From an uncultured Eubacteriales bacterium (GTDB lineage: Bacteria > Bacillota > Clostridia > Lachnospirales > Lachnospiraceae): a stretch of 45,807 bases of DNA. The stretch lies in the NCBI GenBank assembly GCA_900314555.1, contig OMVQ01000046.1, positions 1-45,807 on the forward strand, read 5' to 3'. Position 1 is the first letter of the stretch. Each line of letters starts with the position of its first letter. The position numbers were made by a program, and so were the translations under genes. A model generated the notes under the pieces. It had not been told where the DNA came from. It saw nothing but the letters and a program-made list of their open reading frames with translations, and did not search any database. Shown here piece by piece: positions 26,681 to 34,849 of this stretch.

Positions 26681-26712
26681 TAAAGATGTCAATGTTATGT
26701 TGACATCTTTTT
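26681..26712 (+). terminator. Rho-independent terminator of the SEC-C gene
   Basis: AAAGATGTCAA (26681-26691) pairs with TTGACATCTTT (26699-26709), continuing into a T-tract. Classic intrinsic terminator. Confidence 0.9.
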
Positions 26713-26823
26713 GCATAATAAGATTAAATTGTTAAAATGTGATCAATATGATTACATACAAAAGAATTTTATGTATACTGATATATAATTTACATTCAAG
26801 AAGGTTTAAGGCAGGTGAAAATG

Positions 26824-27495
26824 ATGGAGAAAATATTGATTATCGAAGATGATAAAGACATTAATGAGATGCTGCAGAAACTATTAAAAGTAAATGGTTA
26901 TGACGTAGTGAGTGCTTATTCAGGAACAGAGGGAGTGCTGTTACATAATAAGTATATCTCACTTATTATCTTAGATTTAATGCTTCCTGGTAAAAATGGT
27001 GAAGAGATAATTAGTGAACTACAGGCGAAAAGTGTAGTACCTATTATTGTTACGACAGCCATTCACGATATGGATAAAAAGTTAGATTTATTTGAGTTAG
27101 GTGCGGACGATTATGTAACGAAACCGTTTAATAATAATGAGTTACTTGCCAGAATTAAAGTGCATTTAAGAAAGAAGAATAATGCAGGACAGAGCAGAAA
27201 CCTGACATTTAAAGATATAGAACTTAATTTAGATGACTATACCATAAAATGTAATGGCAAAGATATCATTTTACCTAAGATAGAATTTGAAATTCTCAGG
27301 ACACTTATGGAAAGACCGAATCAGGTGCATACCAAGAATAATCTTATTGAAAGTGTATGGGATAACGAAGATTCAGCAGACGATAATACCCTGAATGTCC
27401 ATATCAGTAAAATAAGAAACCGGCTTAATAAAGCTAATCCTGATGAGGAATATATTGAAACAGTATGGAAAATCGGGTACAAGATGAAGAATTAA
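26824..27495 (+). CDS. OmpR/PhoB-family response regulator
   Basis: Two-component response regulator, 223 residues. The receiver domain has acidic pocket EDD (residues 8-10), phospho-acceptor Asp51 in IILDLMLPG, and the conserved Lys in DYVTKPF. The C-terminal winged helix ends in ISKIRNRLNK and IGYKMKN. GTG 26815, ATG 26821 and ATG 26824 are possible starts; ATG 26824 has AGGTG six bases upstream and gives the usual MEKILIIEDD. It heads a locus with an ABC transporter and a histidine kinase, and probably controls that transporter in response to an envelope stress or antimicrobial peptide. Confidence 0.93.
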   Translation: MEKILIIEDDKDINEMLQKLLKVNGYDVVSAYSGTEGVLLHNKYISLIILDLMLPGKNGEEIISELQAKSVVPIIVTTAIHDMDKKLDLFELGADDYVTKPFNNNELLARIKVHLRKKNNAGQSRNLTFKDIELNLDDYTIKCNGKDIILPKIEFEILRTLMERPNQVHTKNNLIESVWDNEDSADDNTLNVHISKIRNRLNKANPDEEYIETVWKIGYKMKN

Positions 27496-27571
27496 GAATT
27501 AATTAAGATTTGATTTAAGAGTAAATTAACACTTCTTTTATATAATATGGCGTGGAGGTGAAGAAATACTT

Positions 27572-28489
27572 ATGAAAGATATAGTATTAAAAACAGAGAA
27601 CTTAACGAAAAAGTATAAAAATTTTGTAGCCTTGGACAATGCCAATATTACAGTCTATAAGGGTGACATCTATGGACTTATAGGAAGAAATGGTGCAGGT
27701 AAGACAACGCTTATGAAAACAATAACCACACTTACTGAGAAAAGTAGTGGCAAATTTGAATTGTTTGGAAAGAGCGATGTTGAATTAACGGAATCTAAGA
27801 GAAGAGTTGGATGCCTTATTGAGAACCCTGCTTTTTTTGGAAATCTTACAGCTTATCAGAATCTAAAATATTATGCAATTCAAAAGGGTATTGTAGATTT
27901 AAGCCAGATAGATAAAGCACTTAAAACAGTTGATTTAGAAGAACAGAGAAATAAAAAGTTCAAGAGTTTTTCATTGGGAATGAAACAGAGATTAGGTATT
28001 GCATTTGCAATATTAGATAATCCGGACTTTATTATATTAGATGAGCCGATAAATGGATTAGACCCAATGGGAATAAAAAGTTTAAGAGATACATTTACAA
28101 GATTAAATGAAGAAAACGGAATAACAATAATGATTTCAAGCCATATTTTATCAGAACTCTATATCGTGGCAAATCATTTCTGCTTTATAGATAAAGGCAG
28201 AATAATTAAAGAAATTTCCAAAGAGGAATTAGATGCAGAATGTAGCAAATGCATTGTAATTAAGGTATTAGATGTTAAGAAAGCTACCACTGTACTTGAG
28301 AAAGATTTAAAGGTTGATAATTACAAGGTGATTGATGATGAAGAAATAAGAATATACGATTATCTTGATAATTCAGCTAAAGTTAACAAAGTATTAGCAG
28401 AAAATAATGTTGACGTTAAAAGTATCTACGAGGCTGGAATTTCACTTGAAGAATACTTCGAAAATCTTGTAAAGGACGGTGTTAAATAA
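27572..28489 (+). CDS. ABC transporter ATP-binding protein
   Basis: ABC-2 type ATPase (BcrA/CcmA-like) of 305 residues. Walker A GRNGAGKT (residues 38-45), signature SLGMKQRLGIA, Walker B FIILDEPINGLDP, and a H-loop in MISSHILSEL. The C-terminal 80 residues form the accessory domain common in bacitracin/lantibiotic-type exporters. Shine-Dalgarno GGAGGTG upstream of ATG 27572. Its stop codon overlaps the permease start (TAATG), so the pair is translationally coupled. Confidence 0.94.
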   Translation: MKDIVLKTENLTKKYKNFVALDNANITVYKGDIYGLIGRNGAGKTTLMKTITTLTEKSSGKFELFGKSDVELTESKRRVGCLIENPAFFGNLTAYQNLKYYAIQKGIVDLSQIDKALKTVDLEEQRNKKFKSFSLGMKQRLGIAFAILDNPDFIILDEPINGLDPMGIKSLRDTFTRLNEENGITIMISSHILSELYIVANHFCFIDKGRIIKEISKEELDAECSKCIVIKVLDVKKATTVLEKDLKVDNYKVIDDEEIRIYDYLDNSAKVNKVLAENNVDVKSIYEAGISLEEYFENLVKDGVK

Positions 28490-29331
28490 TGATAAATATG
28501 ATAAAAGCTGATTTATACAGAGTGTTCAGAGGTAAAGGAATATATCTTGCTATATTGTTAGCAATAATAATGGCAGGTACAAGTATATATGTTATGCAGC
28601 CGGGATATATCGGGCTTACTTCGTCGGCTACGACTTCCGGTGATTCAATGGTTGATGATGAGACAGGATTAGAACTAAGTGCCACTAATAGTATTAGTAA
28701 AACCAGAAAAATACTTAAAGAAACTGGTGGCTATCCACTTGACAGTGCCATAATCGGTACAAATGTTAATCTGTATTATATGTTTATTATAATAGTTGTA
28801 GGTGTACTTGTGACAGACTTATCACATTCAACAGCTAAGAACACCTTATCATCTGCAATATCTAAGAAGAAATATTATCTATCCAAATTATTTACCTGTT
28901 GTCTGCTATGCATTGGTCTGGTATTGTTAAATAACTATGGTATATATATATTTAACAGATTAATAAATGGTGCGAAATTTACGTCAGAAATTGGAAAGAT
29001 TACAAAGGATACATTATTACAGTTACCTATAATGTGTGGAATAATAAGTCTGCTAGTATGTATGGCATTTCTGTTAAGAAAGACAGCAGCATTCAATGCA
29101 GTATCCATACCATTTGTTATGGCATTTCAGATAGTAATAATGGGAGTTTCAGTATTACTTAGCATTAAGTCTAGTCATATAATGGAATATGAGTACCAGT
29201 TTATGTTGTCAAATCTGGTAACAGATGCATCGTTTTCATATGTTATGAAATCAATTACGTTAGCGATAATATATATTGTTGTATTCAATATGTTAGGCTA
29301 TAATGTATTTAGAAAATCAGAAATAAAATAA
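28489..29331 (+). CDS. ABC transporter permease (ABC-2 type)
   Basis: The 280-residue permease has six likely membrane helices: about residues 16-35, 89-108, 130-155, 178-198, 205-228 and 250-272. There is a larger outside loop of about 50 residues between helices 1 and 2. This pattern suits lantibiotic-immunity or bacitracin-type exporters. It starts inside the stop codon of the ATPase gene. The histidine kinase that completes the locus is separated from it by a 517-nt inverted repeat beginning four bases after its stop. Confidence 0.88.
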   Translation: MINMIKADLYRVFRGKGIYLAILLAIIMAGTSIYVMQPGYIGLTSSATTSGDSMVDDETGLELSATNSISKTRKILKETGGYPLDSAIIGTNVNLYYMFIIIVVGVLVTDLSHSTAKNTLSSAISKKKYYLSKLFTCCLLCIGLVLLNNYGIYIFNRLINGAKFTSEIGKITKDTLLQLPIMCGIISLLVCMAFLLRKTAAFNAVSIPFVMAFQIVIMGVSVLLSIKSSHIMEYEYQFMLSNLVTDASFSYVMKSITLAIIYIVVFNMLGYNVFRKSEIK

Positions 29332-29335
29332 TGGA

Positions 29336-29852
29336 CTCAAACATCGCACAGACATAATAGAATTAAATCATCTGTATTAAGTAAATTTGCATATATAAAT
29401 ATTGAAACTTTTGCAAGAATTGCTAATTTGTAGATATCTTGTTTCGGCTCTTATGATTATTTGAGTTCATTCAATGCCATACGCCTAAACCGATGTGTCC
29501 GCCTATGACATACACTTGATTTATGACGTATCGTGTGCGAGTTAATGCCATCTGAAGCAAAAGGTCGGTGCAGTAAATCGCCGTTCAAGCGAAGTGCGTT
29601 TGATTTACTGCACCGTAATAAACTCTGCTGAGGATGGCATCTACTCGCACTAGATTAAGGAAATATGAAAGTGTATGCCATAGACGGACATCTCGGCTTA
29701 GGAGTATGTCTGTTGAATGTACACAAAATCTGAGCCGAAACAAGATATCTTACAAATTCACACAATTCTTGCAAGGTGTTTCGATATTTATATATGTCAA
29801 ATTTACTTTAATAGATGAATATAAACTGCAATATGTCTGTGCGAAGTTTGAG
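29336..29852. repeat. 517-nt imperfect inverted repeat (giant hairpin) inside the locus
   Basis: Nearly the whole gap between permease and histidine kinase folds on itself. The left end CTCAAACATCGCACAGACAT matches the reverse complement of the right end. Long matched stretches include AGTAAATTTG, CATATATAAATAT, TGCAAGAATTG, GATATCTTGTTTCGGCTC and ATGTCCG. The tip is GGTGCAGTAAATCG / GATTTACTGCACC (29567-29614). Arms are about 250 nt and clearly diverged. No credible ORF is inside. Candidates are a degraded inverted-duplication mobile element or a very long structured RNA. Confidence 0.85.
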
Positions 29853-29884
29853 AATTTAGTATTTGGATAACAGGATAGGAACAT

Positions 29885-30871
29885 ATGAAAACAATTATAG
29901 TAGTATTGGTGATTTTAATAGCATTTATTTTATGCTATGTTTTTCTTGAGAAAGCTGAGCTAAAGAGGCTTAAAAGAGAACTTGATTTTATAATGTCTAA
30001 TGATACAAACAGGATATTACATACAGAATTTAATTCAAAAGAGTTAAAGGAATTCGTAAGTGCTGTCAATATGTATCTGTCGGAGATTCAGAAGCGTAAA
30101 ACGGAAATAGAGCATAAGAACAATAATCTTATGGTAATGATGCGAAATATTTCACACGATTTACGAACCCCATTGACTTCAGCAGCGGGATATACTGACC
30201 TGATATTGAATTCAGATTTAACAGAAGATGAGAAAATTCACGAAATGAAGATAGTAGAAGCAAGGTTAAGGAGACTGACTGAACTTGTAGATTCGTTTTT
30301 CGAGTTTTCTAAAATTCTGACTACGAATAAGGAAATCGAGTTAGAAACAGTTAATCTGATAGGAATTTTAGAAGAATGTATAGGAAATTTCTACGAGGAT
30401 TATAAAAAGGAAAACAGAGAAGTAGATTTCATAACTTCTAATAATAAGATATCTATCTCCACTAATAGAACGATGTTAAGCCGTATATTTGAAAATCTTA
30501 TCAGCAATGCATTAAAATATGGTTCAGGTAATCTTACAATTGAGGTTATTTCTGAAAATATAGATGCAAATAAAGGTAAGAATATATATAAAAATATAAA
30601 ACCATTTATAGGTAAGAATGAAATTAAAGCAAATGTGGGTGTAATTAAGATAAGCTTTATAAACAGAATAATTGATAAAGATTTAGACACCACCAAAATC
30701 TTTGATGATTTTTATACAACTGACATTTCAAGAACTAAGGGAAGTACAGGATTAGGACTTGCAATTGCCAAGAAATTTACAGAGCAGTTAAATGGAAATA
30801 TAGAAGCTCATATTGAAGATGATAAGCTGGTAATAGATACTACATTTGCTTTAATTTCCAGTCATTCATGA
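29885..30871 (+). CDS. Sensor histidine kinase
   Basis: The 328-residue kinase has a single N-terminal membrane segment (about residues 3-21), no extracellular domain, then a short linker and a HisKA domain with His91 in SHDLRTPLTS. The ATPase domain has NLISNALKYG (N box) and STGLGLAIAKKF (G box). The lack of a sensory domain suggests it reads signal via the membrane or the neighbouring transporter. It is the partner of the response regulator at 26824, although the inverted repeat lies between them. The last codons belong to a tandem repeat that runs past the stop. Confidence 0.92.
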   Translation: MKTIIVVLVILIAFILCYVFLEKAELKRLKRELDFIMSNDTNRILHTEFNSKELKEFVSAVNMYLSEIQKRKTEIEHKNNNLMVMMRNISHDLRTPLTSAAGYTDLILNSDLTEDEKIHEMKIVEARLRRLTELVDSFFEFSKILTTNKEIELETVNLIGILEECIGNFYEDYKKENREVDFITSNNKISISTNRTMLSRIFENLISNALKYGSGNLTIEVISENIDANKGKNIYKNIKPFIGKNEIKANVGVIKISFINRIIDKDLDTTKIFDDFYTTDISRTKGSTGLGLAIAKKFTEQLNGNIEAHIEDDKLVIDTTFALISSHS

Positions 30872-30993
30872 TTTCCAGTCATTCATGATTTCCAGTCTTT
30901 CATGATTTACGACTTTCATGATTTACGTCTTTCATGCTTTACATCTTTCTTGCTTTATGACGTTCCTGCTTTATGTTTCTTTTGATTTACGTC
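30854..30993. repeat. Degenerate 16-17 bp tandem repeats across two gene ends
   Basis: About eight units of the type TTTCCAGTCATTCATGA, decaying to TTTACGTCTTTCATGC and TTTATGTTTCTTTTGA. The array begins in the last codons of the histidine kinase and ends in the last codons of the convergent membrane protein. A palindrome CTGGCTCTA / TAGAGCCAG (about 30993-31025) follows and may act as terminator. Confidence 0.85.
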
Positions 30994-31987
30994 TGGCTCT
31001 ACGTTTGATTCTTGATAGAGCCAGTTTCTTATTCTCCTTAGAATAATTAAATATAATATTAGGATAATTATCTTGCAGATATTGGATAACAGCATCAATA
31101 TCCTCTTTAGTATTTCTTGGTGAGTAGATATAAATATGATGCTCACATAACAGATGTAAGGTGTAAGTCAGCTTCATCTTAAACCACAGAAAATGATGCC
31201 ACGTACTATGTTCGTATGCCCATACGATTTTACTTATCGGTACGATTTCAATGCTAAACAGTCCTGTTGCAACAATATAGCTTTCTGTTAAAGTTATATT
31301 TCCTGACTTCATAATCACTCTTGAAGATAATTCATAATTTACGTGATGAATAGAGTGATTTCCATGGGAAATACGGCCGAAATTCAAGCAGGCAGGATGA
31401 AAAGCCGGCATCACGATATAAATTATATTTACAATAATAAAGCTTACAAGGATAAGAGCCATAATTCCTAAGTAAACAGCAAGATAGAAATATACATCAA
31501 TGTGGTAAGATAATTCATCAATTATAATTTCTGAAGAGACTTTCTTTAGTCCCTCTTCTGTCCAGTTAAGGTCTTTAGCGAAATCTCTAAACATTTTTTT
31601 GGATAAAGAATTCGATGGCACGAGTCTTGCTTTGATAGTGTAGTCATTGATTGTATCAGGTAATGAGTTCTTTGATGAATTTTTAACAAGTATAAATGTA
31701 CAATTGTTATTTACAAGACAATAGTAATAAGAACCATATACTTTTCCACGTCTGATACAGTCATAGCCTGTATATTTTGCATTATTAAGAGTTACTTCCA
31801 CGTATTCAACCCCGGAATTATATACAGTTGATGCAGAGGTTGCATAGGACATTGAAGTCGGAGAAAATACTTCTGAAAATGGAATGTGTACAGATATGAC
31901 AAATATAATTATCAATGCAAATAATGAAATTACAGCACTACACATACATATTTTCTTTATATATGAATATATGAAATTCTTTTTCAA
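30971..31987 (-). CDS. Two-pass membrane protein of unknown function
   Basis: Unrecognised 338-residue protein. Membrane segments at about residues 13-36 and 165-192 bracket an extracytoplasmic domain rich in Tyr and paired cysteines (KYTGYDCIRRG and YYYCLVNNNC). The C-terminal cytoplasmic part (about 215-320) looks like a bacterial PH-type or YcxB-like domain, with strands around IMKSGNITLTESYIV and ISKIVWAYEH. A basic tail (RIKRRARRK) follows. Convergent with the histidine kinase. A role in regulating the nearby transporter is possible but unsupported. Confidence 0.7.
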   Translation of the reverse strand: MKKNFIYSYIKKICMCSAVISLFALIIIFVISVHIPFSEVFSPTSMSYATSASTVYNSGVEYVEVTLNNAKYTGYDCIRRGKVYGSYYYCLVNNNCTFILVKNSSKNSLPDTINDYTIKARLVPSNSLSKKMFRDFAKDLNWTEEGLKKVSSEIIIDELSYHIDVYFYLAVYLGIMALILVSFIIVNIIYIVMPAFHPACLNFGRISHGNHSIHHVNYELSSRVIMKSGNITLTESYIVATGLFSIEIVPISKIVWAYEHSTWHHFLWFKMKLTYTLHLLCEHHIYIYSPRNTKEDIDAVIQYLQDNYPNIIFNYSKENKKLALSRIKRRARRKSKET

Positions 31988-32109
31988 AAATATCCCTCGC
32001 TTTCTTTTAATTTTGTTACGACATTTACATAAGATTATACGTTAACATAGTGTAATAATCAAGGTTGCTTTTATTAAAAAAATAGGTTATATTTTTATGG
32101 AACATAATA

Positions 32110-32250
32110 TTTTTACTTATCAGGAAATTTTGTTGAAATTGTCCTGGTAAGTAAAAAACGCTCCGCGAGGATCACACTGCGGCGGAGCAGAAAATGTTGC
32201 TATAGCAACCCGCCGCAGGCGGAGAATGTCGCAAGCGACATTCTTTATTC
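32110..32250. repeat. Cluster of five consecutive palindromes
   Basis: In order: TTTTTACTTATCAGGA / TCCTGGTAAGTAAAAA (32110-32157, 16-nt arms with one mismatch); GCTCCGC / GCGGAGC (32160-32188); the perfect palindrome GTTGCTATAGCAAC (32196-32209); CCGCC gca GGCGG (32210-32222); GAATGTCGC aa GCGACATTC then TTTATT (32224-32249). The last is terminator-like. Leader copy 5 begins about 10 nt later. Confidence 0.8.
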
Positions 32251-32262
32251 TTATATAACGGA

Positions 32263-32419
32263 AATGGAGATAGTGTGAAAAATAATGCTGATGCGATTAT
32301 TTTTCACACAGCTATTTGCTTTAGAGTGAAAGCAAATAGCTTTTATGGCAGATGAGAAATCGCCTGTGCGAATTTCTCATCGCCTCTTCGCGGACAAGTC
32401 GCTCAGAAATGGAGATAGT
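32263..32419 (+). repeat. Modular leader element, copy 5 (type A), before the methyltransferase
   Basis: Best-preserved copy. Hairpin 1 (32273-32309) is a perfect 14-bp stem. Hairpin 2 is GCTATTTGCTTT / AAAGCAAATAGC, 12 bp. Hairpin 3 is GATGAGAAAT / ATTTCTCATC. The 5' edge GAAATGGAGATAGTGTG and the 3' edge GAAATGGAGATAGTATG are 17-nt direct repeats with one difference, so the Shine-Dalgarno plus spacer is duplicated around the unit. Confidence 0.93.
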
Positions 32420-33178
32420 ATGGAAGCTTATTCAAGTTTTGCAAAAGTGTATGATATGTTTATGGATAATGTTCCATATGAAGAATGGGGAAAATATCTT
32501 ATAAATCTCTTAGAAGAATATGGTGTTAAAGACGGTCTGGTTCTTGATTTAGGCTGCGGAACAGGAAGTATCACTGAAATACTTGCGGATAAAGGATATG
32601 ATATGATTGGCATAGATTATTCTGAAGATATGTTAAACGTTGCTTTAGATAAGAAAGAGAAGTCCGGAAACAATATCCTCTATCTTAATCAGGATATGAG
32701 AGAATTTGAATTGTATGGAACAGTCAGGGCAATTGTAAGTATTTGCGATTCAATGAATTATATGACTACAGAAGAAGATTTGAGAGATGTATTTAAGTTA
32801 GTAAATAACTATTTAGATATTGGTGGTATATTTATATTTGATTTGAATACTATTCATAAATATGAGACAATAGGTGAACAGGTAATTGCCGAGAACAGAG
32901 ATGAGGGCAGCTTTATCTGGGAGAATACATTTTATGAAGATGAAAATATCAACGAATATGATTTAACATTATTTATTAAAGATGAAAATGGAAAATATGA
33001 TAAATATGAGGAAAATCATATACAAAGGGCATATTCTTTAGATAGAATAAAGGAATTAATTAATGAAGCAGGTTTAGAATATGTAACGTCTTATGATGCA
33101 TTTACTAAAAATGCAGTAAGAAAAGACAGTGAAAGAATATATGTGATAGCCAGAGAAAAAGGCAAGAAAGTAAATTGA
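32420..33178 (+). CDS. Class I SAM-dependent methyltransferase
   Basis: The 252-residue protein has the SAM-binding motif I VLDLGCGTGS (residues 41-50), followed by MIGIDYSEDML and the post-motif LNQDMREFELYG. It belongs to the Methyltransf_25 type; its C-terminal region (YEENHIQRAYSLDRIKELIN) resembles small-molecule methyltransferases. Substrate unknown. ATG 32420, nine bases after the GGAG of leader copy 5, is the start; the in-frame ATG 32345 lies in the leader element and would add a MADEKSP-type extension shared with unrelated genes. Confidence 0.88.
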   Translation: MEAYSSFAKVYDMFMDNVPYEEWGKYLINLLEEYGVKDGLVLDLGCGTGSITEILADKGYDMIGIDYSEDMLNVALDKKEKSGNNILYLNQDMREFELYGTVRAIVSICDSMNYMTTEEDLRDVFKLVNNYLDIGGIFIFDLNTIHKYETIGEQVIAENRDEGSFIWENTFYEDENINEYDLTLFIKDENGKYDKYEENHIQRAYSLDRIKELINEAGLEYVTSYDAFTKNAVRKDSERIYVIAREKGKKVN

Positions 33179-33188
33179 ATGTAGAAGA

Positions 33189-33342
33189 ATGGAGATAGTG
33201 TGAAAAATAATGCCGATGCGATTATTTTTCACACAGCTAATTGTTTCCGGGCGAAAACAATTAGCAATTATGGCAGAAGAGAAATCGCCTTCGCGAATTT
33301 CTCTTCGCCTCTTCGCAACAAGTCGCTCAGAAATGAGGATTA
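33189..33342 (+). repeat. Modular leader element, copy 6 (type A), stacked before copy 7
   Basis: Hairpin 1 (33198-33234) is a perfect 14-bp stem with one loop change. Hairpin 2 is GCTAATTGTTT / AAACAATTAGC and hairpin 3 is GAAGAGAAAT / ATTTCTCTTC. In both, the changes against other type-A copies are matched on the opposite arm. It ends in AAATGAGGATTAGT, immediately followed by copy 7. Confidence 0.92.
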
Positions 33343-33484
33343 GTGTGAAAAATAATGCTGATGCGATTATTTTTCACACAGCTATTTGTGTCGCAGGCAC
33401 CACAAATAGCATCTATCGCAGAGCCAAATCTGAAATTTGGCTCGCGATTCCTCCGGCACGTTGTGCCTGCGGAATGGAGATATT
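33343..33484 (+). repeat. Modular leader element, copy 7 (type B), before hslO
   Basis: Hairpin 1 as in copy 5. Hairpin 2 is GCTATTTGTG / CACAAATAGC. Hairpin 3 is ATCGCAGAGCCAAAT / ATTTGGCTCGCGAT. The final stem is CCGGCAC / GTGCC, and GTCGCAGGCAC can also pair with GTGCCTGCG. It ends in GGAATGGAGATATT before ATG 33485. A frame starting at GTG 33345 runs through the element to a TGA that overlaps the hslO ATG. Confidence 0.92.
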
Positions 33485-34363
33485 ATGAAAGATTATATAG
33501 TTAGAGCCACAGCAGCAAACGGACAGATAAGAGCATTTGCAGCAACTACAAGGGAAATGGTAGAATTTGCAAGACAGACACATAATACAAGCCCTGTAGC
33601 TACAGCAGCATTAGGAAGATTATTAACCGGTGCAGCTATGATGGGAACAATGATGAAAGGTGAAAATGACGTACTTACAATTATGATGAAAGGTGACGGA
33701 CCTATTAATGGGCTTACCGTTACTGCTAATTCTAAGGGATATGTAAAAGGCTATCCGGGTAATCCTAACGTTATTATTCCACCTAATTATTTAGGTAAAT
33801 TAGATGTTGGTGCTGCCATCGGTTACGGTACAATGACTGTAATTAAAGATTTGGGTATGAAAGAGCCATATTCAAGCCAGATAGCACTTACTACAAGTGA
33901 AGTTGCAGAAGATTTGACATATTATTTCGCAGCTTCTGAGCAGGTACCATCATCAGTTGCTTTAGGTGTATTGATGGAGAAAAACAATACTGTAAAGAGT
34001 GCAGGTGGTTTTATAATCCAGTTAATGCCATTTGCTGATGAGAAGATTATAGAAGTGTTAGAGGAGAAGATATCTAAGATAACTTCGGTAACTTCAATGC
34101 TTGAACAGGGAATGACACCGGAGGATATCTTAAATGAGGTATTAGGAGAACTTGGTGTGGAAATATTAGATAAAGTTCCTACAGGTTTTGAATGTGACTG
34201 CTCTAAGGAAAGAGTCAGAAAAGTATTAGTAAGTCTTGGTAAGAAAGAGATTAAAGATATGATTGATGATGGTAAGGAAATCGAAGTGAACTGTCATTTC
34301 TGTAATCATAATTATAAATTCAGTGTAGATGAATTAAAAGAAATTCTAAATGGAATTAAATAA
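33485..34363 (+). CDS. hslO: Hsp33 redox-regulated chaperone
   Basis: Hsp33 is a holdase switched on by oxidation of four zinc-bound cysteines. The 292-residue protein has the family N-terminus (DYIVRATAANGQIRAFAA), GPINGLTVTANSKGYVKGY, and the C-terminal zinc centre CDC (about residue 239) and CHFC (about 271). ATG 33485 follows GGAG by seven bases at the end of leader copy 7. Downstream is a terminator shared with cspA. As an oxidative-stress chaperone its structured double leader is worth attention, though nothing shows redox control of the leader. Confidence 0.96.
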   Translation: MKDYIVRATAANGQIRAFAATTREMVEFARQTHNTSPVATAALGRLLTGAAMMGTMMKGENDVLTIMMKGDGPINGLTVTANSKGYVKGYPGNPNVIIPPNYLGKLDVGAAIGYGTMTVIKDLGMKEPYSSQIALTTSEVAEDLTYYFAASEQVPSSVALGVLMEKNNTVKSAGGFIIQLMPFADEKIIEVLEEKISKITSVTSMLEQGMTPEDILNEVLGELGVEILDKVPTGFECDCSKERVRKVLVSLGKKEIKDMIDDGKEIEVNCHFCNHNYKFSVDELKEILNGIK

Positions 34364-34376
34364 TAGTAGAGAACAA

Positions 34377-34404
34377 AAAAGCTATCCGGAGAGGATAGCT
34401 TTTA
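34377..34404. terminator. Bidirectional terminator between hslO and cspA
   Basis: GCTATCC (34381-34387) and GGATAGC (34393-34399) with loop GGAGA. T4 follows on the plus strand, and six A precede it, giving T6 on the minus strand. Serves both convergent genes. Confidence 0.9.
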
Positions 34405-34495
34405 GTAATCATGTTGTTAAACAATAGAGCTAATTCAAAATAAAAAAATCGAAATTTATATATTATGAAAAAGGCACACCATTTATACTTCTTGA

Positions 34496-34696
34496 TTATA
34501 ATTTTGTTACGTTTGTAGCCTGAGGTCCTTTTGCACCGTTAACAACTTCGAATTCAACAGCAGCGCCTTCTTCTAAAGACTTGAAGCCATCCATGTTAAG
34601 TCCTGAGTAGTGAACGAATACATCGTTACCTTCTTCATCAGAGATGAATCCGTAACCTTTTTGGTTGTTAAACCATTTAACTGTACCTTTGTTCAT
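34496..34696 (-). CDS. Cold shock protein (CspA family)
   Basis: The 66-residue OB-fold nucleic-acid-binding protein has RNP1 KGYGFI (residues 13-18) and RNP2 VFVHYSG (26-32), plus the usual GPQATNV end. CspA proteins melt RNA secondary structure and act as RNA chaperones or antiterminators. Shine-Dalgarno GGAGG lies upstream of the ATG. Its leader is only about 40 nt, unlike the long cold-regulated leaders of E. coli cspA. Confidence 0.97.
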   Translation of the reverse strand: MNKGTVKWFNNQKGYGFISDEEGNDVFVHYSGLNMDGFKSLEEGAAVEFEVVNGAKGPQATNVTKL

Positions 34697-34744
34697 TGTG
34701 ATACCTCCGAAATAATTAATTGGATTATAAAATAATCCTTATAT

Positions 34745-34773
34745 AGAATATCATATTTTATAGGGAGTGTCAA
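34745..34773 (-). promoter_or_regulatory. Promoter of cspA
   Basis: On the minus strand TTGACA (34768-34773), 17-bp spacer, TATTCT (34745-34750). Expected start near 34738. Confidence 0.8.
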
Positions 34774-34849
34774 ATTTAAACTTGCACGAAGATTACCCTC
34801 TAAAATTGTGCATATTTAAGAGGATATATAAGGTCTTGCACTTGAATTT

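Noticed and set aside
29634..29870. 78-residue frame in the right arm of the large inverted repeat
   Set aside because: It lies wholly within the palindrome, has no Shine-Dalgarno and no recognisable protein character.
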